DNA from: Oscarella lobularis
Lineage: Eukaryota; Porifera; Homoscleromorpha; Homosclerophorida; Oscarellidae
DNA: 64,000 nucleotides
Reading direction: 5' to 3'
Assembly: GCF_947507565.1 (NCBI RefSeq)
Contig: NC_089182.1
Span: 372,001-436,000, forward strand
Position 1 is the first letter of the stretch. Each line of letters opens with the position of its first letter. The notes under the pieces were generated by a model, which worked only from the letters and a program-made list of their open reading frames with translations, did not search any database and was not told the origin of the DNA. Below are positions 46,433-58,400 of this stretch, piece by piece. The position numbers and the translations under genes were made by a program.

Positions 46433-46480
46433 CTAAAAAAATTTTTATATCAAGGAAATCGGTATTGAATGAAAGCTTAC
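46433..46480 (-). other. 48-bp spliceosomal GT-AG intron
   Basis: The donor reads CAG|GTAAGC and the acceptor is a run of T ending in TTTAG. A T-T-G-A-T element about 17 bases before the acceptor is a possible branch site. The intron falls between codons (phase 0): the upstream exon ends G-L-Q and the downstream exon resumes V-T-N-F-T-S-D-T, exactly at the linker between domains 20 and 21 of super-unit 2. Although 48 is a multiple of three, reading through it meets TAA at 46445-46447, so retention would truncate the protein. Removing it restores the domain register without gain or loss of residues. It is the only interruption in 64 kb, and equivalent boundaries in the other super-units carry no detectable intron. 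Confidence 0.92.
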
Positions 46481-49400
46481 CTGCAGGCCCGACGATGGAT
46501 CAAGATTGTTTTCCGCCATATCCTCTGCTGCATCTTTGGTTGTAGACAGAAAGCACGTCTCGCGTGATATAAAAAGTCCGATCTTTTCTGTGATTGCATT
46601 GAAATCCGCATCTCCCAGTGCAATGGTTACGACGTTTCCGTCGGGTCCACTAGCAGAACTGGACGACGTTAGAGAAACTGTTTCCGTTGCCCCTGTTTTC
46701 TTATTTTGAAGACTGTACTCTGGAAATTTGATAGATGCAATAGCAACAGCTTCACTGAACGACAGCGTGATTTCTCTCAGTGTCATATCCACATCAAAAG
46801 AAAGCAGCTTCGGTTTCGTGTTGTCTGCGATGTAGCTCGTCGGTTTCACAGCTACGGCAAAAGCACTGATTTCATTGCCAGCCATATCAGAAAATGACCC
46901 CAGCGTCAAGTTCAGGTAAGAATCATCGATCGAAGTTGCCAAGGCAGTCGAGACTTTGATTCCATCTGCATCAACATCGCTAAGTTTGACTCTTATGACG
47001 CGACCGTTTGGAGATGAACTCGTACTGTCTGTCAAAGCATAAGCTGCAGCCGATAGTTGATAAGTAGTGGCACTTTGAACAATAATGCGACTTGTCACCA
47101 TAGACGTTGTGTTAATGATGTCGTCAAACGTCAGTAGTAAACTTGCGGTGTTCATGTCTAATGCAAAACTCTGTAGCTTAGGAACGCTTTGATCCTGAAT
47201 AATCACGCCGGGCTTTTTGTTATTGACGTTGCAAACGGGATTGCCTTCAACGTCCGTGAAAGAGCTGCTACTCAGGTTCAAGTACGATGCATCTTTCGAT
47301 TTTGTCAATTCGGGGCTGAGCTTCAGTTCGTCCAAACTTGCATCAGAGAGCGTAAACGTAACAACTGCAGCGTCACTACCGGAAACAGTGCCTTGAGGCA
47401 AAAATGTCGTCGATTTCTTAGGACCATCGTGCATGACAAGTCCGGCCACGTTCAGTGACGAAACCTTGACGACTTCGTCAAAGGTAAGCACGATTTCGCC
47501 CGCGTTCAAATCAAGTGAGTATGACGTCAGTTCAGCGCAATCCAAGTCAGGCGTATAACTCTTTGCCGGCTGAGCAAAACTTGTCAAAATAGGGTCTGCG
47601 TCGTTGTCCGCCATGTCCTTGACAAGCGTAGAGAAATGAGAAAGGTAGGTCGAGCCAAGGGAGACGGCAACAGAAAGAAGTTTCTGAAGCGCCTGTTGGT
47701 CGGCGATGGAAATATCCACTTCTACGACGGTCTCGCTGGTCCCGTTCACGTTTCCGCTCGTCAATCTTACACTGTTGCTCGCCAGCGCTTCAGACCGAGT
47801 GCCTTGAATAGTTATCGACGAAACGTTAAACGTTGACACTTGAATAGTTTCTGAGAATGTTAGAACCATTTTCCCATTGTTCATATCGAGCGTGAAGGAG
47901 TCTAGACTGGGAGGCGACGAATCTTTAACAAAATCGTCTGCTGAGACTGCCGCATTTTCTGCAATGCCACCGAACTGATTTCCAGACAAATCCGATGCGG
48001 CTCCCGAACCAAGAGCGAGGTAGGTGTCTTCTATTTTCGTGGCCAGATTGGAATCAGCCTTGATCTTATTGAGATCGGTTTCCGTGAGAATTATTCGCAA
48101 AGTGATGCCGTCAACCGAACTGACTACTTCTCCTCCGGTTAACACAAAAAACGATGTTCTGCTCGTTTTGTTCGGTCCATTTTGTATAATAACATCTTTC
48201 AGAGACAATGTGCTGCTGTTCATCGTTTCGGAGAACGTCAGATTCACCCAGCCTTTGTCCAAATTCATCTCGAACGCCGTCAGAACAGGTGCAGTGCCGT
48301 CCGAAATGAACGTCGTGACCTTCTTTGCTTTTCCGTCTGTCACTGCTATGACGTCAAGATTATTCGTGTCGTCAACGGCGTCGGCGTCCATACGCAAATA
48401 CGTATTATCACCTGACGTTGCGAGTCCACTCTTGGATTTCATGCAGAAGCAGTCTTCATTGCTGAGAGAAACTTGAACGCTCAGGCTCAATCCACTGTTC
48501 AATGCTTTCGTCTTGCTCTGTAGACGACAGAATAGATCATCTGCAGCCGTCGAAGCACTTTGAATAACAACGGCTGTTGGCTTGAATGAGTCCACGTTCA
48601 CAATTCCGTTAAAGGTCAAATTAAGAGCGCAATTGTCAATATCCAGAGTAAAACTGTTCAGGCTCTTCCTCAACGTATCTTTCGTATGATCCGATGCCTG
48701 CTTGCAGGATACAGCCGAAAGAAAATTGTCAGACGAATCGTAAAACGTTTTGCCACCAATGCTGAAGTAGGTGTTGTTAATGCCGTCGCCATGACTGTCC
48801 ATATTCTTTACAGAGGCAAGATCAGCATTCGACAGAGTTAGAACTACATTGGTTGAAAAGTCTTTAGTTGTTGGAACGATTGAAGTAAGAGTAATCGTCG
48901 TTTCGTTTACGCACTTATTCTTGATACGTATGTCGCCATCCGGCAGAACTCTAACAGGTTCACTAAAGACGAATTCGAGTCTTCCGGTTAGCAGACTAAG
49001 TGACGAAGACACAAGCGTAGGGAGAGTCGCATCACCGGAGTAAACGCGAACGTTCTTTCCAGCGACGATTGTTACTTTATTGCCAGCCATGTCTTCAATA
49101 GCCGTATCAGCTAGGCTCAAGAACGAATCATTTCTTGATTTGACAAAGTTCGAAGCCTTCAAAAAGTCGAGATCTTTTTTGCTAAATTTTAAAACGATCA
49201 AAGCACCGTTGCTGCTGTCGGAGGAACCGCCGGTTAACGTGTAGGAATCACTGCTGTTAACCCCATTTTGAATCGTAATTCCAGTCGTTGCTAAAGTCGC
49301 CACTTTCACTGGCTCGTCGAACTCAAGTGTAAGAACACCTCCCGTCAAGTTCAGATCAAAGGCAACTAGGTTTGGCCGAACGTTATCTTTAACGTATTTA

Positions 49401-52400
49401 GCAACAATTTTCCCTGGAAAACCGTCTACAACTTCATTCACTGCATTTCCATTCATATCTTCGATAAGAGCAGAAGTAGCTGTGACGTAGCACGTTCCTC
49501 GACGAGTGCACAGATTGACGTCGGTTTTAATTGCGTTCACATCCATGGCTGAGAGAGTTATTGTGACCAAGGTGTTATCACTCAGCACGGCTGTTCCTTC
49601 CGTTAGACCGTATTTGCTTAGGGGAGTCTCAAACAAGCTTTGTAGCGTGATGCTTGCTGCAGAGAACGTCGTTATGTTGACCGTTTCCGTAAATGTGAGC
49701 TTCATCGTTTTCTGAGCGAGATTAATTTCAGTAAATTCGAAAAGACTTGGAGAAGTCGTGTCAGGAGTGAAGGTCTCACAAAGCAAGGCATTTAAGCCAA
49801 CGCGACCAAGCAAAGGCAGATTTGCAACATCTGCGATTGCACCGTCTAAGATTTCTAGTCTGCAGTTGTCTCTTGTCGTGCATAACGTTTTGCTTTTTAT
49901 ATCGTTCAAGTCCTTGTCGCTTAGACTGATGACGATATCAGACTCATCTCCGTGACGTACAGAACTAGTCGTAAGCGTAAGAGAAGAAATTGGTGATGGA
50001 ACTTTATCCTTCAGAGTAATCTGACTGACATTCAGGGACGAGACTTTCACCGTTTCAGAAAATGACAGAGTGATAGTACCAGTGTTTAGATCCATATCAA
50101 ACGACAGAATTTCAGGCTTCGTCAGATCTTCGACGTAAGAGGTAACTTTCTTTGCAGCCTTTGCTCTAACGACAACAATCCCGTTTCCATTCATGTCTTT
50201 AAGTGCATTGGTGCCCAAGACGAGATACGTTGTGGCAGTGCTTATCGCCAATTGATAGAGCTTCTTAATTTCATTGCTGTCTTTTGTTGAAAGGTTGAAT
50301 TGAAATGTCGTGCTGTCGCCAGTTAGAACTTTTCCGCCACTCAGGGTGTACGACTGGGCGTCAGTTCCGTTCGCTGTACTTTGGAAAGTAACCGAAGAAG
50401 GGACGAACGACGATGAATTGATCACTTCTGACAGCCTGAATGTAACAAGTCCTGAATCCATGTCCAAGTCAAAACTGTCTAAGACAGGCCTAATCGCATC
50501 AATTGTCAGTTCCGATACTTTTAATGCTTTAGATGTCAAGATTTCATCGGCTTCGTTCTCAGCAACGTCGAGAATAAAGCCTTTAGACGCAGAAAGGTAA
50601 CTATTTCCAGACGATGTTGCCAAATCCTTTAGCAGCTTTATTTCGTCAAGATCAAATTTGCTCAACTCCAGTTGGACTGTCGTTTCGCTGACTTTAGAAA
50701 CAACTCCGCCCGTTAGTTTGTAGAAAGAAGCTGGCAAACTTTCCTTGCTTTGCAACGTCAACCTAAGCGCATTAAGACTGTCTGCCTTTGCTGCCTCGTT
50801 CATTTTTAGTGTCAAAAAGCCGGAATCCAAGTCAAAGTTGTAAGACGAAATTTCTGGTGGTATGAGATCAGCCAAGTGAGAGGTCACTTCTAAGGCGACT
50901 GTATCTGCAACAGCTACCAACTTATTGCCTGACATATCTTCTGCGCTGTCTGCAAGAATGGAAAGAAACGAATTTGCTCTTGTTTGTCCTAGTTTAGGTC
51001 GAGATCGAATAGCTGCGAGATCAGCTGAACTGACGAATACTTCAATATCGGCCGAATTAGGCGCTGATTTTGAGCCATTTGTTAATTGGTACGTTATTGC
51101 GCCAACGTCAGATCCATTTTTCGCTGACTGCAGAGATATTTGATCCACTAGAAGTGTAGAAGCTTGGACAGTTTCTGAGAAATGAAGGACGACAACGAGC
51201 GGTGGAACACCGCCGACCATTTTCAGATCAAAAGAATTCAAGACTGGCTTAGTAGTGTCCTTGCCAAATCCGCTAACGATTAGTGCACTGCCATTCGAAA
51301 TAACTTCGACAGGTTGTTCATTCATGTCTTTGACTAAGAGGTCAGTGATGGAGATAAACGTGGTGGAATTGCTCGTTCCCAAAGTTTCCACTTGCTTGAT
51401 GAAATTCAAGTCGTCCAACGACATTTCGATCTCGATGATAGGCCCGTTCGAGCTTAAAACGTTGCCGCTTGTCAGTTTTCGACTCACAGAACTGTCGCTT
51501 GACGAACTTTGAAGAAGTATTTCCTCGACATTTACAGTCGTCGCGTCTACTGCTTCAGAGAAGTGCAGACGCAAGATTTCCGTTGTCAAATCCAGATCAA
51601 AGGTATTCAAGATAGGCTGCGTCAAGTCGGCACGAAACGTCGCAGCTCGTTTAGCGTCGTTTGAAGAAACAGGAGTTACTTTGTTGTCTGCCATGTCCTG
51701 GATGAAGCTAGTGGTAAAGGAAAGATACGTAGTCGATTCTCCCACGCAGAAGTCTCTGTCTTCTTTGATTGTATTCAGATCGGTATTGAGAAGATCGATA
51801 GTTATTACTGCCGAGTTCTCTTTCGAAGCAGTTCCTCCAGATAGTTTCAAAGAGGTGCTGCTGTTGCTTGGACCCGCTTGAAGAGTGAGATCAGTGAGAT
51901 CGATTGACGAAGCGTTGACGGTCTCCGAAAATGAGAGAATAAGCTGCCCTTTCCCTACGTCCAATTCAAAGTTTTGCAATTCTGGATCCGTTTCATCGGG
52001 AAGAACCTGACCAGCAGCGAGAGCAGATGAAAGCGGCCGAGCAGCTATTTCAATGTCGTTCATGTCAACGACCGCACCAGACGTGTGACTCACATAGGTC
52101 GAAGCGCTTGAGACCGCAAGAACAGGATCTGCTTTGAGAGCATTTAGATCCTTTTCAGTGAGAGTGATACTAATAACTGTTGAATCAGTAGTAGAGACGG
52201 ATCCGCCTGTCAATGTGACTCTCTTTGCCGATGGCAAGGCACTGCTTGAAAACGTGAAAAAACGCGATTTGATCGATGCGGCTTTCACAGTCTCGGAGAA
52301 GGTGAGAGTGACAACGCCATTGTCCAAGTCAAACGAATATCTCGCCAGCGCCGGAGCGACGTTGTCGATGACGTGACTAGATGCTTTCAGTGCGTCTACC

Positions 52401-55400
52401 GCCGTTATTTCAACGACCTCGTTACCGCTCATGTCTTTTACGGCTTTCGAGGTCAATGAGATGTAGGTATTGTTCTCCGTCGTTCCAAACGAAATTGATT
52501 TTTTGATAAAATTCAAATCGGCCGCGTTCAGATTTATATCAAATTGAACGTCGCTGTCGTCTGGATCTGCCGTGCCTCCAGTCAGCGTTCGTGATACTGA
52601 ATCTTTGTCTGATACGGATGCCGAATTTTGCAGCCGAATTTCGGTGGCTTGTAAAGTCTTAATGTCAACAGCTTCGCTGAACCTCATAGTCAAAGTTCCA
52701 AGCGCGACATTTAGAAAAGACGATACCAGCCGAGGAGCGGTTACATCCCTTTCGTAGTCCTCCGCCTTTTTAGCATTGTCCTTCAAAATTGCAAAAACTG
52801 GTTGATCAGCCATATCCTTGATTGTAGCGGCTTGCAGAGCAATAAAAGTGTCGTTCACAGACGTTGCCAGCGTTCGTCTTTTCCTAACTTCGTTGGCATC
52901 GGTTGCAGTAAGATCGATTCTAATGACGTAGCCATTGTCACTTGGTGACGTTCCGCCTGTTAGCTGGTACGACAAGCCTCCAATAGCGGTGCCTTGGAGA
53001 GTGATCACTGTAGAATCCAAAGTATCTTTATTCATGACGTCGTCGAATGTCAACGTCAAGGCAGGGCTTCCGTCCATATCGAGTCTGAACGAGTTCAGAG
53101 ATGGTTTCGTGGTGTCCTTTTGGAACAAAGCAGCATTGACGGCACTTGAGCTAAGAACAGCCACAACTTCGTTACCAGCCATGTCCTCAATAGCACCGTC
53201 GGTAAAAGAGATGTAGCTGTCCGACTGTTGCGTAGCCAATTGCTTTAGTTTGATGCTCGTGATGTCGTCGGAAATCATTGTGATAGTGACGTCAATTTTG
53301 TTCGCCGAAGCAGAGGCGACGCCACCCGTTAGCGATACATTCACTCCGCCAGTATTCGTTGATTGCAAAGTAAAACGTCCAGCAATGAAGGTGTTGACAT
53401 TCATCGGTTCGGAAAAGGAAAGTAGAATTGTTCCCTGGTCGATGTCTAATTTCGAGAAACTTGCTAACGTCGGCCTTGTTGTATCCTTTGTGTACAACGT
53501 TACAGTCACATTTGTAGCGTTCTTCATTGCTCTGTCATTCATATCAGTAACGAACGAAGTTTTTCCCGAAAGCAGAGTATCTGCTTTTTTGGTGGCAAGA
53601 CGGTTATTTGCCTTTATCGTTGTAAGATCTGATGAAAGAAGACGAATTTGAACTGTTAAACCGTTCGAAGACGTTATCGTCGTGCCTCCTGTCAGTGAAA
53701 CTGTAGCGGATGAATCGGCATTGTGAATCGTGATAGAGCTCGCCTGAATCGAAGACACCTTAACAGGTTCGTCGAAAGTGAATGTCAATAAGCCAGTATT
53801 CGCATCCAAATCAAAGCCGGACAACGTCGGTCCAGTCTCATCTGCGAAAAATGTTGCGGCGTGCTCTGTAGCTCGAAAAGTGAGACCCACGTTCACTTCT
53901 TGCACTTTGTTGTCTGCCATATCTTTCAAGAGAGAGTCGGGAAATCGAATAAAGCAGTCTCTCCTTTCAGTGCAAATTCTAGTATTTAGTTTTATCTTGT
54001 CCAAATCAGCTTTGAGAAGTTCCACTTGCACAGACGTAGAATCGCCTAATAGAAGTTTGCCACCAGTCAGCGTAATGTTATTTGCTGAATCATAGTCTTC
54101 ATGTAAGGAAATAGTGCTTGCTAAAATAGACGTTGCATTGACCGTTTCCGAAAATTCCAGCGTCACGATTCCGCTGTCTAAATCCATTTCCGTGAACCGA
54201 ACAAGAGTCGGTCTGCTAACGTCACTGACGTAGTTTTTGACTTGAAGAGCAGCATCATTCTCGACTTCGACGATGTCATTAGTCGCCATATCTTGCACCG
54301 CTCCATCAGTAAAAGACAAGTAGCAGTCTTCCTTCTCGGTACAGAGAGCTGCTTTTGTGATTTCATCTCTGTCTACTTTCAGAAACGTTACTTTGATTAC
54401 AGCACCGTCTTTGGAAGTGTCAAAAACTCCTCCAGTCAAGTCAACAGACTGCGCCGATTTTCCACGACCGCTTAGCAAAGTGAACTGCTTCATATCTAAA
54501 GTGCCAGCATCGATCGCTTCATCAAAGCTGAACGTAATCGAGCCTGCACTCAATTCAATGTCAAAGTCGTTCAATGTCGGAGCTGTTGTGTCGGAAACAA
54601 ACTTGTTTACGGCTTTTGCCGCAGAATCCATGATTGCTCTAATCGGTTGGCCACTCATGTCTGATAAAAAGCTTGCAGAGAAAGAAATGTGCGTCGTGGC
54701 ATTGCTGATGGCAAGAGCGGTCTTGATCTTGATTTTGTCTAGATCGCTCGTTGTCAGGGTTGCGTCAACACTTACGCCGTCCGACGACGTTGCTTCGATG
54801 CCCGATAGAGATTCCTCTTCGCCGCCGTCGCTTTTCTCGAGCAAGCGAATGTCAGCAAAATTGAAACTTGACGTATTCACATACTCAGAAAACTTCATCG
54901 AGAGAACGCCGGTATTTAAGTCCAGATCAAACTCGAGCAACTCCGGCTCCGTGACATCGGGAATAACGCTGTCCGCTTTCTTAGCAAACGTTTCTTCAAT
55001 AGCAACGACAGCCAAATTCACCATATCTTTTATTGACTTTGCATCGATTGAGAGATAAGTATTTTCATTCGAAGTTCCGAGGTCGGTTTTAGACTTGATA
55101 AAGTTAAGGTCATCGTCTCCAAGTTGAATTACGACTTCGGCACCATTTTTGCTAGACGATGAGCTGACTGACGTAAGGCTTCGGAATCGATTACTGACTC
55201 GCTTTTTCTCTTCGCTCTGAATGTGAATTCCCGAAACAGTCAGTGTGTCAACATTAACTGTTTCGCTAAAGACAAGCTTTAGTTCTCCACGATTGAGATC
55301 GAGGGTGAAAGACGATAGCGATGGCGAGCTGGTGTCTGCAACGTAGTTAGAAATTTGCTCGGCTGCAGAGAACGCCGCCAGTTCGTTTCCAATCATATCT

Positions 55401-58400
55401 TGAATAGCATCAGCAGTGAAGCTGATGAAAGATGTTGCATCACTTACTGCCAAGGCACGGTTCGCTTTCAAACTGTTCTGCACAGCACTTGAAAGTGTCA
55501 CAGTTATCACGTCAGAGTTAGCAGAACTCTTTGTGCTCCCTGCCAGATTTTGTTCAGAGCCATTGACCGACTGATTTCTAATAAACGCTTTGTCCAGAGC
55601 AAAAGACGTCACATTCACAATTTCTGAGAAAGTAAGAAGAAGTGTTCCAGAGTCGAGGTCAAGAGTAGAGCTTTGCAAAGTTGGCACAGTGACATCGGGC
55701 TCGAAAGAAGCTGCTTTGAGATTATCGAGGCTAGAAATCTTGTTACTTTGCATGTCAGTAAAGGCAGTGGTGGTAACACTGACAAAAGTGCTTTCCAGGT
55801 CTACAGCCAATTTCTCCAGCTTTTGAATTTCGAACAGATCGCTTTTAGTTAGATTAATTTTCAAAGAAACCGAATTTGCCTCCGTTGCTTTTCCACCTGT
55901 TAACGTGAAAGACTGCGCATCTAAATCAGTGTTGGCCGAAACCTTGATGCTGCCAAAGGTGACTGAGTCCGCTTTGATTGTCTCGCTGAATGTTAGATCT
56001 AATACGCCACTGTCCATGTCGATGCTAAACTCAATCAGTTCTGGGTTTGTCGTGTCAGGAGTAAACGTTTGAACTGCTTTTCCGTTTGAAATTGGCGCGG
56101 ACTTCAGTAGATTTCCGCTCATGTCTTTTACTGCGGTTGATGTATACGACAAGAAAACGGTGTTCGAGGAAAAGGCCAGCTCTGGTATCGCCTTTATGGC
56201 GTCTAAATCAGCTTTTGTGATATTAACGGAAATGGCTGTTCCGTCTTTTGTGCTACTTTCTCCGCCAGTAAATGAAAACGTTTGCTTTGGCACCAATGAA
56301 GCGTCTGCTCTAGGTTGCAACGTTATGTCCCCCAAGCTCAAAGAAGAGGCATTAACCGTTTCAGAAAACACAAAATCAAGTCTTCCCTCATCCATATCCA
56401 GAGTGAAAGAAACAATTTCGGGACTTCGTGTATCTGGAACAAAAACGTCGATTCTTTTGTCATCCACTTCCGTAGCATTGTTCTTCGCCAAATCCAGAAC
56501 AGCGGCTTCTTTTAGACTTATAAACGCGTTGCTTGACTTTGTGGCTAGATCTTTTAGCCTCTTGATTTCGTTTAGATCTGCTTCGCTCAGAGCAAGACTA
56601 ATTTCTTTGCCGTCGGAAGAACGAGATAGAACACCGCCGGAAAGTATCAGAGTCGTTTTGCCGCCCGCTTCGTCGAGAAGTGTGATGAAATCGATTTTGA
56701 ACGTAGACTGATCGACCGTATCAGAAAATACTAGCTTCAAAATGCCTTCCGTCATGTCGAGACGAGAAGTGAGCAGAGACGGTCGAACGTTGTCGGGCTT
56801 GAAGTCTCTCACCTGAACGGCTTTTCCATTCGTTATCGCAATGATGTCGACACCTTCCACGTCGTCAACAGAATTGGCTTGCAATAATAGCCAAGTGGTT
56901 TCCTTCGATATGGCCAATCCGTCTACACTCTTCATTCCCAAAAGGTCGGAGTCGGCCATTTTGAATGCGACTACGTATCCATCAGCAGAAGACGGAGCAA
57001 CTTTCTGAGTTAGCTTGTAAAACTTTCCGCCTTCGGCCACCAGTTTTCCTTCTTGAATTGTCAATCCACGAGAATCGAAAGAAGCCATGCTCATCACGTC
57101 ATCAAAAGTAAGATTTATGAATCCCGTGTGCATGTTGATTGTGAAATGCAACAGCTGAGGTTTTGTAGCGTCGGGAGTGTGAGTAGAAGCTTTCGTACGA
57201 GCAATGTCACCGATCTTATTGCCACTGGTGTCTTCAACAAAGCCATTTTGGCCAGAGAAATAAGTGTTATTAGCTCTTGTTCCCATGTCGGCAGTATTCT
57301 TGATTACTTTGACGTCATTTTCGGCAAGGCTCAGAACAATAATCGTCGAAGACGCAGTCGATACAACAGATCCTTTAGTAAGATTTACAGTGACACCTCC
57401 AGACGACTTCGAATGCAAAGCCAATTTTGTAAAGTCGATAGAAGACGGCTTTACCGGCTCGTTGAACGTGAGCTCGAGTTGATCCTTGTTGAGATCAAGT
57501 CGGAAATCCGTAAGAGTTGGTGCCGTTAGATCTTTAGAATAAGATCCTGCACCGGTAGCTCCTCCGTCTGCTATCGCTATCACTTTGTTATTCGCCATAT
57601 CTGTTATCGTATTTTCAGTCATAGTGATGAAAGTATCGCTTTGTTTAGTCGCAAAATCAGCCGATTTCAAACGGTTTGCGTCTGATTCTGTAAGAGTCAC
57701 TTCAACCACGGTCGATCCATCGGGAGAAACTACAGCACCTCCAGTCAGAGATACCGCAGCTAGTTTGGCAGTAGAATTGTCTTGGAGCGAAATGCCTGAA
57801 AGAATCATCTTGGATGTCAACATGGGCTCCGAGAAGGTCAAAAGCAACGCTCTGGTGTTAAGATTCAAACTGAAGGCATCGAGAGTGGGTCGCGTTGTAT
57901 CAGACACAAACGTCGAAACAACTAGCCCCGGGAAACCAGACTCTTTGGCCTGGTTTGGATTTCCGGAAGCATCTTCAATTAGGCCGGACTTTGCTGTCAG
58001 GTAACAGTTGCCTCGTTCCGAACAAAGACGAGACATTTGCTGAATAGCAGCCACGTCTTTGCTGTTGAGTTTTATCGAAATGGTAGTGCCATCAGCTCCT
58101 TCGGCAGAACCTCCTGTTAGCTCGTACTTTTGAACACCAGCAGAAATCTCAAACAGTCCTTGGAGAGTGATTTGAGTAGCGTTCAGACTATTCGCAATAA
58201 CGAATTCGTTAAAAGTCAGATTCAGTCGAGATGAAACTAAGTCGAGAAGAACAAAGCTTGAAATTACAGGACCAGTTGTGTCTTTAGTCAGTGTCTCGAC
58301 TTGCTTAGCCTGACTGCTGGAAATAGGTAAGACATTGAGTCCGACAACGTCTTGCACAAACGCTGAAGAAAAGGACAGAAAGCAGTTGTCTTTGATTGAA

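Larger units (their letters stand above)
45290..53845 (-). repeat. Super-unit 2: 23 domains, 2,836 aa, contains the intron
   Basis: This unit spans 8,556 bp, of which 48 are intron after domain 20. Markers are domain 3 F-D-D-V-M-N (about 53.05 kb), domain 8 with inserted V-P-P-L (50873-51262), the mid-unit cysteine doublet (about 49.88 and 49.50 kb, second domain with G-F-P-G tail), domain 15 with F-N-G-I-V-N (about 48.61 kb) and the closing doublet (about 45.80 and 45.42 kb, second with C-W-I-R-F). It differs from its neighbours in having extra cysteines in domains 14, 15 and 18. Confidence 0.92.
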
